A stretch of DNA of 43,939 nt from Pseudomonadota bacterium. GTDB lineage: Bacteria; Pseudomonadota; Alphaproteobacteria; Rhizobiales; Devosiaceae. The position numbers and the translations under genes are program-made. A model generated the notes under the pieces. The model ran no database searches and was not told the DNA's origin. It was given only the letters and a program-made list of their open reading frames with translations. This document shows, in pieces, positions 32,535-41,588 of this stretch. Every line of letters begins with the position of its first letter. Within the stretch, counting starts at the first letter, position 1. The stretch lies in assembly GCA_023393475.1 (NCBI GenBank), contig JAEWLC010000104.1, positions 1-43,939 of the forward strand, in the 5' to 3' direction.

Positions 32535-32728
32535 TCGTGGTCTCGGAACTCACTCACTTCGCAGAACCGAGGTCGCTCAGCTCTATCGGAAGGCGGGCAA
32601 CCTGAGGGCGGTATAGCTACTGCTTGGTCAAGCGAAGATCGAGACAACCGTGCCGGCTCTACCGCAAGAGCGGCAACCCAAGAAGCGGTCCAGTTGCTAC
32701 GCGGGCACCCCGAAGATCGAAAGCAGTC
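32509..32728 (+). pseudogene. Two tandem degraded copies of a tyrosine integrase C-terminus
   Basis: Copy A reads, in one frame, WAAGLDDRGLGTHSLRRTE, then VAQLYRKAGNLRAV, a TAG at 32614-32616 where CAG (Gln) is expected, then LLLGQAKIETT. This is the H-x-L-R-R-T and LLLGH-x-K-x-E-S-T catalytic region of tyrosine integrases. Copy B starts at 32657 with LYRKSGN, and its DNA aligns to copy A (CTCTA-CGGAAG/CGCAAG, CGAAGATCGA) with small indels that break the frame. The start of copy A overlaps the kinase 3' end and copy B reaches the LysR stop. The two copies are 76 bp apart. Confidence 0.75.
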
Positions 32729-33671
32729 AATCCTCCGACCTTCCGGCCGTCGGCCCGATCGATGGCGGTTGCCATTCGGCAGCGAACTGGCGGGCGAAAT
32801 CCATGAAGGTGGTCAGCACCGGCAGATCCTGTTCAGCGCGCCAGGCCATGTGCAGGTCGATGTATTGCCGGCTATCCACGGCCATGTGCCTGTATTCGAC
32901 GTCAGGGTAGCGAAGGTTTGCAGCACTCTGGGGGACGAGGCCGATGCCGATGCCTGCTTGCACCAGAGCCAGCACGGAATGCACCTGCGTCACGTGCTGC
33001 ACGATGTTGGGGTTTAGCCCGCTATTCTGGAACAGCGCCGTCAAGAGCGAGTGAAACAGCGGATCCCACAACGGCGAATACATGATCAGCGGGTTGCCGC
33101 TAAGGTCGGCCAGCTGGATGGCCCGCTTCCTCAGAAGTGGATGACTGTCGGGAATGGCGAGCACGAATGGCTCCCGGATGACGCGCTCCATCACGAGGCC
33201 TGGCGGGCAGGTCGGTGTGCGAAGAAAGCCGACGTCGATCTGGCCCGAGAACAATGCCTCGAGCTGGCTCTGCGTGGGCATGTCGCGCAGCACCAGGTCG
33301 AGGCCCGGATAGACTTTCTGCGATCGGCCGATGAGTTGCGGAAGAAAGCTGTAGGACGCCGCAGCGGTAAAGCCCAGGCGAACCTTGCCTACGGTGGCTC
33401 CACTCAGGCGCGAGCCCTGCAGCGTCACATGCTCCGTCAGGCGAAGCAGGCGTTGGGCATCAGGCAGGAACTCCCGGCCGGCCTGGCTGAGACGCACCGT
33501 GCGCGTCGTGCGCCGGAGCAGTTCGACCCCGAGGAAAGCCTCGAGGTTGGAGACCTGGCGGCTCAATGGCGGCTGCGTCATGTTGAGGCTTTGCGCCGCC
33601 CGGCTGAAGCTGCCCTCCTCGGCGACCGCAACGAAGCACTGCAGTTGCTTCAGATCCAGCATCCGCGCCAT
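32727..33671 (-). CDS. LysR-family transcriptional regulator
   Basis: 314 residues. N-terminal winged HTH (LKQLQCFVAVAEEGSFSRAAQSLNMTQPPLSRQVSNLE) [listed here by parts: the recognition region is AAQSLNMTQPPLSRQVS], then a periplasmic-binding-like effector domain similar in layout to BenM/CatM-type regulators. ATG at 33671 with AGGAT 6 nt upstream. It is divergent from the oligopeptide-type transporter operon, which it probably controls, with T-N11-A-type sites at 33681-33697 and about 33739-33757. Its last codons run into the integrase relic. Confidence 0.92.
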   Translation of the reverse strand: MARMLDLKQLQCFVAVAEEGSFSRAAQSLNMTQPPLSRQVSNLEAFLGVELLRRTTRTVRLSQAGREFLPDAQRLLRLTEHVTLQGSRLSGATVGKVRLGFTAAASYSFLPQLIGRSQKVYPGLDLVLRDMPTQSQLEALFSGQIDVGFLRTPTCPPGLVMERVIREPFVLAIPDSHPLLRKRAIQLADLSGNPLIMYSPLWDPLFHSLLTALFQNSGLNPNIVQHVTQVHSVLALVQAGIGIGLVPQSAANLRYPDVEYRHMAVDSRQYIDLHMAWRAEQDLPVLTTFMDFARQFAAEWQPPSIGPTAGRSED

Positions 33672-33680
33672 GGTTCATCC

Positions 33681-33697
33681 TATGCGAGTTTTGCATA
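33681..33697. promoter_or_regulatory. LysR-type binding site
   Basis: TATGC-N7-GCATA is a perfect inverted repeat containing a T-N11-A core, 9 bp upstream of the lysR start. A second imperfect site with GGCA/TGCC arms and another GCATA lies at 33739-33757, closer to the transporter gene. The paired layout matches LysR recognition and activation sites. Confidence 0.55.
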
Positions 33698-33787
33698 AAT
33701 TGATGCCCGATTTAGATTGGACTGTCGATAGCCGCGTCGGCAGTTTGCATAGTTGCCAGAGCCAAAGCGCCGGCGCAGGAGGACATT

Positions 33788-35293
33788 ATGAGATTGACGA
33801 AATTTGTGGCGGCCATTGGCCTCGCGGCCACCACCCTTGCCGGGCAGGCCATGGCCCAGGACGTCGCTCCGGGTACGGTGCGGGTCGTTCTGGCCTCTGA
33901 GCCGACGGACCTTGACCCTTGCAACAACTCGCTGAGCGGCGTGGGTAACGTCATCCGCCAGAACGTGGTGGAAACGCTGACCGTCCTTGATCCCGTCACC
34001 GGTGCCGTCACGCCCCGGCTCGCGACGGCATGGGAGGACATCGGTGGCGGCACCTGGCGCGTGACCCTGCGCGAAGGCGTAAAGTTCCACGACGGCCAGC
34101 CGTTCAATGCGGCATCGGTCAAGAAGTCGCTTGAGCGCATGACCAGCGACGCCTTCTACTGCGTCGATCGCGACCGAATGACCTCCGCGATGACCGTCAC
34201 GGCCGTTGACGATCTCACGGTCGACATCAACGTCGACCCGCCGCAACTGCTGATGCCGATATTCCTGACCGTTTTCGGCATGGGCTCGCCCTCGACGCCC
34301 GATGACCAACTGACCCGCGCCCCGATCGGCACCGGCCCGTTCGTCTTCAAGTCCTGGACCCCCGAGGGCATCGAGCTCGGTGCCAATGACGGGTACTGGG
34401 GCGAGGCGCCGGCCGTGACCTCCGCGACCTACGTGGTCCGCAGCGAGTCCGCGCTGCGCGCGTCGATGGTCGAAGTCGGCGAGGCCGACATCGCGCTTGC
34501 CGTCGCACCGCAGGACGCGACCAACCCCGAACTAGACCGTACCTATCCGGACGGCGAGACGACGCGTATCCGCATGGTGCTCAAGGCGCCGCTCGACGAT
34601 ATCCGCGTGCGCAAGGCGATGAACCTGGCCTTTGACCGTGAGTCGCTGGTCGGCACCGTCCTGAGCGCCGACGTCGTTCCTGCAATCCAGGATTTCGGCC
34701 CGCGCGTGCTTGGCTACAACCCCGAGCTGAAGGTCTGGGCGTTCGATGCCGAGCAGGCGAAGGCACTTGTGGATGAAGCCCGGGCGGACGGCGTGCCGGT
34801 CGACACCGAGATCACCGTCTATGGCCGCATCGGCATGTACGCCAATATCGAGGACGTGCTGCAGGTGATGGTGCAGAACTGGAACGATGTCGGCCTCAAC
34901 ATCAAGCTGCAGATGATCGAGACGGGACAGTGGGTGCCGATGGTGACCAAGCCCTTCGCCGACGATCGCCAGGTAGCCCTGTTCCCCGAGATGCACGACA
35001 ACAATTTCGGTGACGCGGCCTTTACCGTTCCGGCGCGCTTCCACTCGGCCGGCACCCAGGCAGAAGTCAATGATCCCACGCTCGATGCGATGATCGACGC
35101 GGCGCTTGCCGCGACTGGCGAAGACCGCGGCGTCAAGCTGCGGGAAGTGAACCGCTACATCGCCGAAGAGCTCGTGCCCGACGTCAAGATGTTCCACATG
35201 GTTGGCTATATGCGAGTCGGCCCACGGCTGGACTTCCAGCCGAGCAACGCCGAAGCCGGCCAGCTCGAACTCGCCCGGATAGCCTTCCGCTGA
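33788..35293 (+). CDS. Oligopeptide/dipeptide-type ABC substrate-binding protein
   Basis: 501 residues, solute-binding family 5. Sec signal peptide of about 23 residues ending in AMAQ. Mature domain shows family segments: LASEPTDLDPCNN, TPRLATAWEDIGGGTWRVTLREG (read as two adjoining parts), VKFHDGQPFNAASV and GTGPFVFKSW. GGAGGA lies upstream of the ATG. Proteins of this family bind peptides, but many alphaproteobacterial members bind sugars, opines or aromatic acids. The aldolase and SDR downstream suggest a non-peptide carbon source. Confidence 0.9.
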   Translation: MRLTKFVAAIGLAATTLAGQAMAQDVAPGTVRVVLASEPTDLDPCNNSLSGVGNVIRQNVVETLTVLDPVTGAVTPRLATAWEDIGGGTWRVTLREGVKFHDGQPFNAASVKKSLERMTSDAFYCVDRDRMTSAMTVTAVDDLTVDINVDPPQLLMPIFLTVFGMGSPSTPDDQLTRAPIGTGPFVFKSWTPEGIELGANDGYWGEAPAVTSATYVVRSESALRASMVEVGEADIALAVAPQDATNPELDRTYPDGETTRIRMVLKAPLDDIRVRKAMNLAFDRESLVGTVLSADVVPAIQDFGPRVLGYNPELKVWAFDAEQAKALVDEARADGVPVDTEITVYGRIGMYANIEDVLQVMVQNWNDVGLNIKLQMIETGQWVPMVTKPFADDRQVALFPEMHDNNFGDAAFTVPARFHSAGTQAEVNDPTLDAMIDAALAATGEDRGVKLREVNRYIAEELVPDVKMFHMVGYMRVGPRLDFQPSNAEAGQLELARIAFR

Positions 35294-35346
35294 TCGCACA
35301 CGTGGCTGCCGGAACGTGTCGGCAGCCACAACCTCCAGGGGGCGCC

Positions 35347-36264
35347 ATGTTCTATTTCGTCGGAAGGCGCCTGCTCTACAGCGTGTTGTCGCTCGTGGCG
35401 CTGGTGGCCGGCGTATTCTTCATCGCCCGGCTCACGGGCGACCCCACCAATCTCTATGTCACCCTCAACGCCAGCGCGGAGACACGACTGGCCTTTGCCG
35501 AGCGCAACGGCTTCAACGATCCGCTTATCGAGCAGTTCGCCCGCTTCGTCGCGAACCTCCTGCAGTTCGATCTCGGCATGTCGCTGCGCCAGAATCGGCC
35601 GGCCATCGAGGTTGTGCTCGAGGCCTTCCCGACAACCCTGCTGCTGGCGCTGGTTTCCATGACCATCGCGACCGTGCTTGCCATCGTCATCGGCGCCTGC
35701 GCTGCCTGGCGGCCGGACAGTGCCTTCGACCGGATCGCGACCGTGCTGTCGCTCGCGGCGTCAAGCCTGCCGAATTTCTGGCTCGCCATCGTGGGCGTGA
35801 TGATCTTCGCCGTACAGTTGCGCTGGCTGCCAACGTCCGGAACCGGCGGCGTGCTGCACTGGATCCTTCCCGTCACCGTCCTCGTCGTACGCCCGCTCGG
35901 CGTCATCGTGCAGGTGATGCGCAGTTCGATGCTCACCGCGCTATCTTCGGCCTACATCAAGACGGCGCGCGCCAAGGGCGTGCCGGGCCATACCATCCTG
36001 TTCGGACATGCCGTGCGCAACGCTCTGTTGCCGGTGATCACGGTGGCTGGCGACCAGGCGACCGGCATCATCAACGGCGCCGTCATCGTCGAAACCATCT
36101 TCGGCTTCCCCGGCGTGGGCAAGATCATGATCGACGCCATCACTTTCCGTGACTTCGCGGTCATTCAGGCCGGGGTGATCATCACCGGCATGGCCGTGTT
36201 CGCGCTGAACATCCTGATCGACATCGCCTACGCCCTGGTCGATCCGCGCATCAGGCACAACTGA
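35347..36264 (+). CDS. ABC transporter permease (DppB type)
   Basis: 305 residues, inner membrane, about six segments. DppB/OppB-type opening FYFVGRRLLYSVLSLVAL, EAA-like loop KTARAKGVPGHTILFGHAVRNALLP, and GFPGVGKIMIDAITFRD near the end. ATG at 35347 with AGGGGG about 6 nt upstream. Overlaps the next permease gene by one base. Confidence 0.92.
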   Translation: MFYFVGRRLLYSVLSLVALVAGVFFIARLTGDPTNLYVTLNASAETRLAFAERNGFNDPLIEQFARFVANLLQFDLGMSLRQNRPAIEVVLEAFPTTLLLALVSMTIATVLAIVIGACAAWRPDSAFDRIATVLSLAASSLPNFWLAIVGVMIFAVQLRWLPTSGTGGVLHWILPVTVLVVRPLGVIVQVMRSSMLTALSSAYIKTARAKGVPGHTILFGHAVRNALLPVITVAGDQATGIINGAVIVETIFGFPGVGKIMIDAITFRDFAVIQAGVIITGMAVFALNILIDIAYALVDPRIRHN

Positions 36265-37175
36265 TGACTCTGGCCCCCACCAACCGCTCGACCATCTCGC
36301 AACGGCTCCGCACCGGCTTCGCGATGCTCGGCCGTGATCGACTGGCCCTCGTAGGAGCCACCGTTCTCGCCATCGTCGCGATCGCGGCAATTGTGCTGTC
36401 ACCGCTGCTGTGGGAGCTGGCGACCAAGGTCAGCGTCCGCAACCGCAACATCGCGCCCTTCCAGCTGGAGCGGGGATTGATCAACATCCTCGGCACGGAC
36501 ACGCTCGGCCGCAGCATCCTGGCGCGCCTCGTCGTTGGCAGCACCAACACGATGGCCATCGCGCTGGCGACGGTCTGCGCATCGACCATCCTCGGAGCCG
36601 CTCTCGGTATCTACGCTGGCATCAGGCGCGGATGGATTGCACAGGTGATCCTGCGGGCCGCCGATGTGCTGATCAGCCTGCCGTCGCTGCTGCTCGCCAT
36701 GGTTGTCCTCTACGTGCTGGGCGCCAGCGTGCTCAACATGGTGCTGGTCCTCGCCATCACCCGCATCCCGGTCTTCCTCCGAACTACCTATGCCGAGGTG
36801 CTCGAAGTACGTGAGCGCATGTACGTCACGGCAGCCTCGGTGTTCGGTGCCTCGACCCTGCGCCTCCTGCTGGTCCACATCGCGCCCGCGATCGTCCCCA
36901 CGCTGCTGACGCTGGCTGCCATGGAGTTCGCCCTGGTGATGCTGACCGAGTCCGGCCTCAGCTTCCTCGGGCTCGGCCTGCAGCCACCCGAGATTACCTG
37001 GGGTCTCATGGTCGCCGAAGGACGCAACTACCTCGCGCAGGCCTGGTGGATCTCACTGTGGCCGGGCATCGCCATCTCGTTGGTGACGCTCTCGCTGAGC
37101 TTCATTGCCGAGTGGCTGAAGACGCTCAACGATCCGCAGCGGCGGTGGCGGCTGGAGGGTGGCAAGCATGCCTAG
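36264..37175 (+). CDS. ABC transporter permease (DppC type)
   Basis: 303 residues, partner permease. Typical DppC features: a short cytoplasmic N terminus, LGTDTLGRSILARLVVGSTN, an EAA loop around MYVTAASVFGASTLRLLLVH and SGLSFLGLGLQPPEITWG. Its start shares a base with the previous stop (TGATG), so the pair is translationally coupled. It overlaps the ATPase gene start by 8 bp. Confidence 0.92.
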   Translation: MTLAPTNRSTISQRLRTGFAMLGRDRLALVGATVLAIVAIAAIVLSPLLWELATKVSVRNRNIAPFQLERGLINILGTDTLGRSILARLVVGSTNTMAIALATVCASTILGAALGIYAGIRRGWIAQVILRAADVLISLPSLLLAMVVLYVLGASVLNMVLVLAITRIPVFLRTTYAEVLEVRERMYVTAASVFGASTLRLLLVHIAPAIVPTLLTLAAMEFALVMLTESGLSFLGLGLQPPEITWGLMVAEGRNYLAQAWWISLWPGIAISLVTLSLSFIAEWLKTLNDPQRRWRLEGGKHA

Positions 37176-38832
37176 CGCTCCACACCTTCTCGAGGTGGAG
37201 AACCTCGGCATAGAGTTCAGCCGTGCCGGCAAGACCCTGAGAACGCTGCAGGGCGTCGGTTTCCATGTCGATCGTGGCGAGACGCTGGCCGTGCTGGGCG
37301 AAAGCGGCTCAGGCAAGTCGCTCACCGCATCGGCTGTGATGGGTCTGCTCGATACGCCGCCGGCGCGTATCGTGTCCGGGCGGATCCTGCTGGAGGGTCG
37401 CGACCTGCTGCAGGTTTCCCCGGAGGAGCGCCGGATCATCAACGGCACCAAGCTGGCAATGATCTTCCAGGACCCTCTCGCCTCGCTCAATCCGGTGATG
37501 ACGATTGGCAGGCAGATCGCCGAGTCCTTCGTCGTGCATGGCGTCAAGTCCGCAGAGGCGCTGGAACGCACGCGCGACCTGCTGGGCAAGGTCGGCATCG
37601 AGGATGTCGAACGCCGGCTAAACGACTATCCCCACCAGTTCTCGGGCGGGCAGCGCCAGCGCATCATGATCGCCATGGCCATGGCGCTGCGGCCCGATCT
37701 GCTGATTGCCGACGAACCCACCAGCGCCCTCGACGTCACCGTGCAGGCGCAGATCCTGAACCTGCTCAAGGATCTGCAGCGCGAGTCCGGGATGGCCATG
37801 ATCCTCATCACGCACGATCTGGGGGTCGTCTCCGAGTTTGCCGATCGCGTGCTGATCATGAAGGACGGCGAGTTGGTCGAGAGTGGCGATGTCCGCGACG
37901 TGTTTGCGCGGCCCGGCCATCCCTACACCCGCCAGCTTCTGGCCGCCGTACCGGGGCAAGGCGACATTCCCGCGCCGCGGGAGGCAGGGCAGGAAGCGGC
38001 CCTGCTCGTCGCACAGAACCTGCACAAGTCCTACGCAGTTGGCCGCAACCCGTTCGGCGGCAAGCTCGGTGTCCGCGCCCACGCCCTTCGAGGTGCCTCC
38101 ATCAGGGTCGACCGGCAGGAAACGGTGGCGGTCGTCGGTGAATCCGGCTCCGGCAAATCGACGCTCGCACGCTTGCTGCTCGGGCTGGAGACAGCCGACG
38201 ACGGCACGGCGACATTTCTCGGCAACATGCTCCCCCTCACCGGTGGCGCGCGGCCCGCTGAAATCCGCCGGCGGCTGCAGGTGGTGTTCCAGGATCCGAC
38301 GGCGTCGCTCAATCCCCGCATGCGGGTGGTCGACATCATTGCCGAACCGTGGGCCATCCATCCGCAGGTCGTGCCACCGGAGCAGTATCGGGCGCGCGCC
38401 ATCGAGCTGCTTGAACAGGTCGGACTGAAGCCTGAGCATGCCGACCGACGGCCGCACGAGTTCTCGGGTGGCCAGCGCCAGCGCATCGCCATCGCTCGCG
38501 CCCTCGCGCTGAAACCGGACCTGATAATCTGCGACGAGGCAGTGTCCGCGCTCGACGTGTCGGTGCAGGCGCAGATCATCGACGTGCTCAAGTCGCTGCA
38601 GCGTCAGTACGGTCTCTCCTATCTCTTTATCGCGCACAATCTCGCTCTGGTCCGCGACTTCGCGGACCGCGTGGTCGTCATGTATCGCGGGGAAGTCGTC
38701 GAGACAGGAACTGTCCAGCAGATCTTTGGCAGCCCCGGCCACCCCTACACACAGCGCCTGCTTGCCGCGACACCGGAACTGGCGACGCAAGCGTCACCAA
38801 CGAAATCTCCCCCGCAGTACTTCAATCAATAG
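37168..38832 (+). CDS. Fused double ATPase of the oligopeptide-type transporter
   Basis: 554 residues joining DppD- and DppF-like ATPases in one chain. Each half has a full set of motifs: Walker A GESGSGKS (twice), signature FSGGQRQRI (twice), Walker B LLIADEPTSALD in the first half and LIICDEAVSALD in the second, plus H-loops ITHD and IAHN. The C-terminal tail of each half has the GHPYT-type end of this family. Such fusions are common in alphaproteobacteria. ATG at 37168 has GGAGGG 8 nt upstream; GTG 37159 is less likely. Confidence 0.93.
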   Translation: MPSAPHLLEVENLGIEFSRAGKTLRTLQGVGFHVDRGETLAVLGESGSGKSLTASAVMGLLDTPPARIVSGRILLEGRDLLQVSPEERRIINGTKLAMIFQDPLASLNPVMTIGRQIAESFVVHGVKSAEALERTRDLLGKVGIEDVERRLNDYPHQFSGGQRQRIMIAMAMALRPDLLIADEPTSALDVTVQAQILNLLKDLQRESGMAMILITHDLGVVSEFADRVLIMKDGELVESGDVRDVFARPGHPYTRQLLAAVPGQGDIPAPREAGQEAALLVAQNLHKSYAVGRNPFGGKLGVRAHALRGASIRVDRQETVAVVGESGSGKSTLARLLLGLETADDGTATFLGNMLPLTGGARPAEIRRRLQVVFQDPTASLNPRMRVVDIIAEPWAIHPQVVPPEQYRARAIELLEQVGLKPEHADRRPHEFSGGQRQRIAIARALALKPDLIICDEAVSALDVSVQAQIIDVLKSLQRQYGLSYLFIAHNLALVRDFADRVVVMYRGEVVETGTVQQIFGSPGHPYTQRLLAATPELATQASPTKSPPQYFNQ

Positions 38833-38843
38833 TGGACCAAGCC

Positions 38844-39629
38844 ATGCCCATCCGGAATAACGCCTTCGAGATCCTCAAGAACGGCGGAACTGCCCTTGGA
38901 GCCGGCGTCCGGCTGGCGCGCACCGTCGACATCGGCAAGGCCATGAAGACGGCCGGGTTCGATTGGCTGTTCATTGACCTGGAGCATTCCAGCCTGTCGT
39001 TGGACACCGCTGCCCAGATCTCGGCGGCCGCCCTTGATGCTGACATTGCGCCCTTTGTCCGGGTGCCGCGTGGCGAGTACTCCCTTGCGACACGCATGCT
39101 CGACAGCGGCGCGCTCGGTATTGTCATGCCGCATGTCGAGACGGCGGAGGAAGCCCGGGAGATCGTTGCCGAGTTGCGGCTGCCGCCGCTCGGCCATCGC
39201 TCCTATTCCGGCATGAACCTGCAACGCGAGTACCAGATGGGCTCACGTGTCGAAGCCACGGCGGCCGTCGAGAAGATGACCATGGTCGTGGTCATGCTCG
39301 AATCGCCGTCAGCAGTCGCCGAGGCCGATGCCATCGCCAGCGTTCCTGGGGTCGACGTCGTCCTCATCGGTACCAACGACCTCTGCACCGAGATGGGCAT
39401 CCCAGGTGAGCACGCGCATCCCAAAGTCGTCGAGGCCTATGAAAAGGTGATCGCCGCCTGCGAACGGCACGGCAAGATTCCCGGCGCGGCCGGCATCGAT
39501 TCTGATCTCATGAGCCGCTACATCGCCATGGGGTCCCGCTTCATCCTTGCTGGCGTCGACCTGGGATTCCTCATTCAAGGGGCGAGGGCCAGGGCGGACT
39601 TCCTGAGCGCCGCGATTCAGGCGAAGTGA
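38844..39629 (+). CDS. HpcH/HpaI-family class II aldolase
   Basis: 261 residues. Metal-dependent aldolase of the HpcH/HpaI family, which cleaves 4-hydroxy-2-oxo acids to pyruvate and an aldehyde. Motifs: FIDLEHSSL (base His), FVRVPRGE (Arg), MPHVETAEEA, metal ligand Glu in VMLESPSA and Asp in IGTNDL, GIDSDLMSRYIAMGSRF near the end. ATG at 38844 is favoured over GTG 38832. Its position after a complete transporter points to breakdown of an imported sugar acid or aromatic-derived keto acid. The exact substrate is not predictable. Confidence 0.88.
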   Translation: MPIRNNAFEILKNGGTALGAGVRLARTVDIGKAMKTAGFDWLFIDLEHSSLSLDTAAQISAAALDADIAPFVRVPRGEYSLATRMLDSGALGIVMPHVETAEEAREIVAELRLPPLGHRSYSGMNLQREYQMGSRVEATAAVEKMTMVVVMLESPSAVAEADAIASVPGVDVVLIGTNDLCTEMGIPGEHAHPKVVEAYEKVIAACERHGKIPGAAGIDSDLMSRYIAMGSRFILAGVDLGFLIQGARARADFLSAAIQAK

Positions 39630-40399
39630 CGCGCCCGTTCGGTCTGGAGGACCTGGCCGGTCGCCGTGTCCTCGTCACCGGTGCCAGTTCGGGCATCGGC
39701 GCCGAGGTGGCGCTTGGCTTCGCCCGTTGCGGCGCCCGGGTCGCGTTCCACTACCGTAGCGGCGCCGCCCGCGCAGAGGCGTTGCGGGACGCTGTCATCG
39801 CTGGGGGCGGAGAGGCCGTGACGGTCGGCGGCGATCTTGCAAATCCGGTGGAGCGTGATCGGGTGGCAGAGCAGGCTGTGGCCCGGCTGGGCGGCCTCGA
39901 CATCCTCGTCAACAATGCCGGGGTACTCGTCGAGCGCCGGCCGGTGGCTGACAGCGACGACGACTTCTACGACAGCATATTCGATCCCAATCTCAGGGCT
40001 GTTGTCGGACTCACTCGCGCGCTGATTCCCGAATTGAAGCGGCAGGGGCGGGCCTCGATCATCAACACCAGTTCGCGCGCCGCCTTCACGGGTGGCGGCA
40101 ATGGTTCCGGATTGTACGCCGCCAGCAAGGCCGCGCTGAACACCCTGACGATCAGCCTGGCACGCGAACTGGGCCCGTTCGGCATCCGGGTGAACACCGT
40201 TGCCCCCGGGATGATCCGTACCCCAATCCATGATGGCACGATGGACCCGGCCGCTGTCGAGGCCATCGCCACCGAGGTCCCGCTGGGCCGACTGGGCGAG
40301 CCGGACGACTGCGTCGGAGCCTACCTGTTCCTCGCGTCGGAACGACTGGCGGGATACATCAGCGGGGCAACGATACTCGTCAGCGGGGGACGCAGCTGA
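39626..40399 (+). CDS. Short-chain dehydrogenase (SDR)
   Basis: 257 residues, classical SDR. VTGASSGIG cofactor motif, NNAG, catalytic Ser in NTSSRAAF, Tyr-x3-Lys in YAASKAAL, VNTVAPGMIRTP. GTG start with a GTGA overlap onto the aldolase stop, so expression is coupled. Probably oxidises or reduces the sugar-acid-type intermediate before the aldolase step; the substrate is unknown. Confidence 0.87.
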   Translation: MTRPFGLEDLAGRRVLVTGASSGIGAEVALGFARCGARVAFHYRSGAARAEALRDAVIAGGGEAVTVGGDLANPVERDRVAEQAVARLGGLDILVNNAGVLVERRPVADSDDDFYDSIFDPNLRAVVGLTRALIPELKRQGRASIINTSSRAAFTGGGNGSGLYAASKAALNTLTISLARELGPFGIRVNTVAPGMIRTPIHDGTMDPAAVEAIATEVPLGRLGEPDDCVGAYLFLASERLAGYISGATILVSGGRS

Positions 40400-40403
40400 T
40401 AGT

Positions 40404-40530
40404 GCGAATGTCCGCTTCGGGAAATCGCGGACCGCGTACAGCGTCGAGGTGATCGTCGCCTTGCTGGGGCGTTCGCCGCTGCGCTGGCCGTCGAGCTTGC
40501 CGAGGTAGCGCTTGAATGGTTCCGCCTCTC
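40404..40530 (-). pseudogene. Tyrosine integrase N-terminal domain relic
   Basis: On the minus strand one frame reads EAEPFKRYLGKLDGQRSGE, RPSKATITSTLYAVRDFPKR, the pattern of a SAM-like core-binding domain of a tyrosine integrase (usual ..SKAT-x-x-S-x-L-x-A-[VL]-[RK]-x-FF..). The preceding in-frame codon is a TGA, and the related phrase YVFEIGSPDE continues in another frame, consistent with a small indel. No catalytic domain follows. It lies in the gap between two convergent SDR genes, together with a weak 6-bp inverted repeat (40410-40415/40427-40432). Confidence 0.45.
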
Positions 40531-40588
40531 ATCGGGTGAGCCAATCTCAAAGACATAGCTACGTGGCACAGGGCCATAAGCCCGCGTG

Positions 40589-41449
40589 TCACATCACCGG
40601 CTTGCCGCCGGTCACGGCGATGGTTGCGCCGGAGATGTAGCTGGCTTCGTCGCTGGCCAGCATGACGTAGGGCGGGGCGAGTTCCCGTGGTTGGGCGGGC
40701 CGTTCGAAGGGCACCTGCTTGCCGAAGTCGACGACGTTGCCGACCGGCAGGCTGGCGGGGCCGAGGGGAGTCCATACCGGACCGGGCGCTACAGTGTTCA
40801 CCCGGATTCCGTTTTTCGCGAGCAGCTGGCAGAGCCCGGCGCTGAAATTCTGGATGGCGCCCTTCGTCACCGCATAGGCGAGGAGTTCAGGGCTCGGTTC
40901 GTCGGCCTGTTTGGAGGCGGTATTGATGATCGAGGAACCCGGCTTCATGTGCGGAACGGCGGCCTTGGTGAGGTAGAACATTGCCGAGATGTTCACTGCG
41001 AGGGTCTTCTCCCACTCCGCGTCGGGGATCTCCTCGATGCTCTCGAAATAGGATTGGTGGGCGGCGTTGTTCACCAGCACGTCGATCCGGCCGAACGCCT
41101 CGACCGTCCTGGCGATCAGGTCCCTGCAATGGTCGGGATCGGCCAGGTCGCCCGGCAGCAGGATGCACTGCCGGTTGCAGCCCTCGATCTGCGATTTGAT
41201 CTGCTCCGCATCCTCGTGCTCGCTGAGATAGGAGATGGCGACGTCGGCGCCTTCGCGGGCAAAGGCCAGCGCCACGGCGCGGCCGATCCCGGAATCCGCC
41301 CCTGTGATGAGCGTCTTCTTTCCTTCGAGCCGCTGCGAGCCGCGATAGCTGTTCTCGCCGTGATCGGGCACCGGATTCATCCGGCTGCTGAGGCCCGGAT
41401 ATGGCTGCTGCTGTGGCGGAAATGGCGGCTTGGGGAACTGCTCTGGCAT
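40589..41449 (-). CDS. General stress-type SDR (YghA/YdaD-like)
   Basis: 286 residues. The family's Pro-rich N-terminal extension (FPKPPFPPQQQPYPG), then an SDR core: TGADSGIG, NNAAHQ, catalytic Ser in NTASKQADEPS, Tyr-x3-Lys in YAVTKGAI, and VAPGPVWTPL. Members are NAD(P)-dependent oxidoreductases often found among stress-induced genes in alphaproteobacteria. AGGTGT precedes the ATG. An EcfG-like promoter pattern lies just upstream (41480-41505). Confidence 0.85.
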   Translation of the reverse strand: MPEQFPKPPFPPQQQPYPGLSSRMNPVPDHGENSYRGSQRLEGKKTLITGADSGIGRAVALAFAREGADVAISYLSEHEDAEQIKSQIEGCNRQCILLPGDLADPDHCRDLIARTVEAFGRIDVLVNNAAHQSYFESIEEIPDAEWEKTLAVNISAMFYLTKAAVPHMKPGSSIINTASKQADEPSPELLAYAVTKGAIQNFSAGLCQLLAKNGIRVNTVAPGPVWTPLGPASLPVGNVVDFGKQVPFERPAQPRELAPPYVMLASDEASYISGATIAVTGGKPVM

Positions 41450-41479
41450 CGGGACACCTGCTCGAGGACGGGAGAGGTC

Positions 41480-41505
41480 AACCTCAGCGCTGCCGTTTGG
41501 TTCAC
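41480..41505 (-). promoter_or_regulatory. Possible EcfG-type general stress promoter
   Basis: Minus-strand GTGAAC (41500-41505), 17-bp spacer, GTT (41480-41482). It matches the alphaproteobacterial EcfG pattern GGAAC-N16/17-GTT with one mismatch, and gives a 5' leader of about 25 nt for the stress-type SDR. Confidence 0.35.
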
Positions 41506-41588
41506 TCCGATGGTCACCATGATCGGCGTCGGCCGATTGTGGGCCGCCGCGGTTCCTGATGTACTCGATGGGAAACCGCGATCACGGG

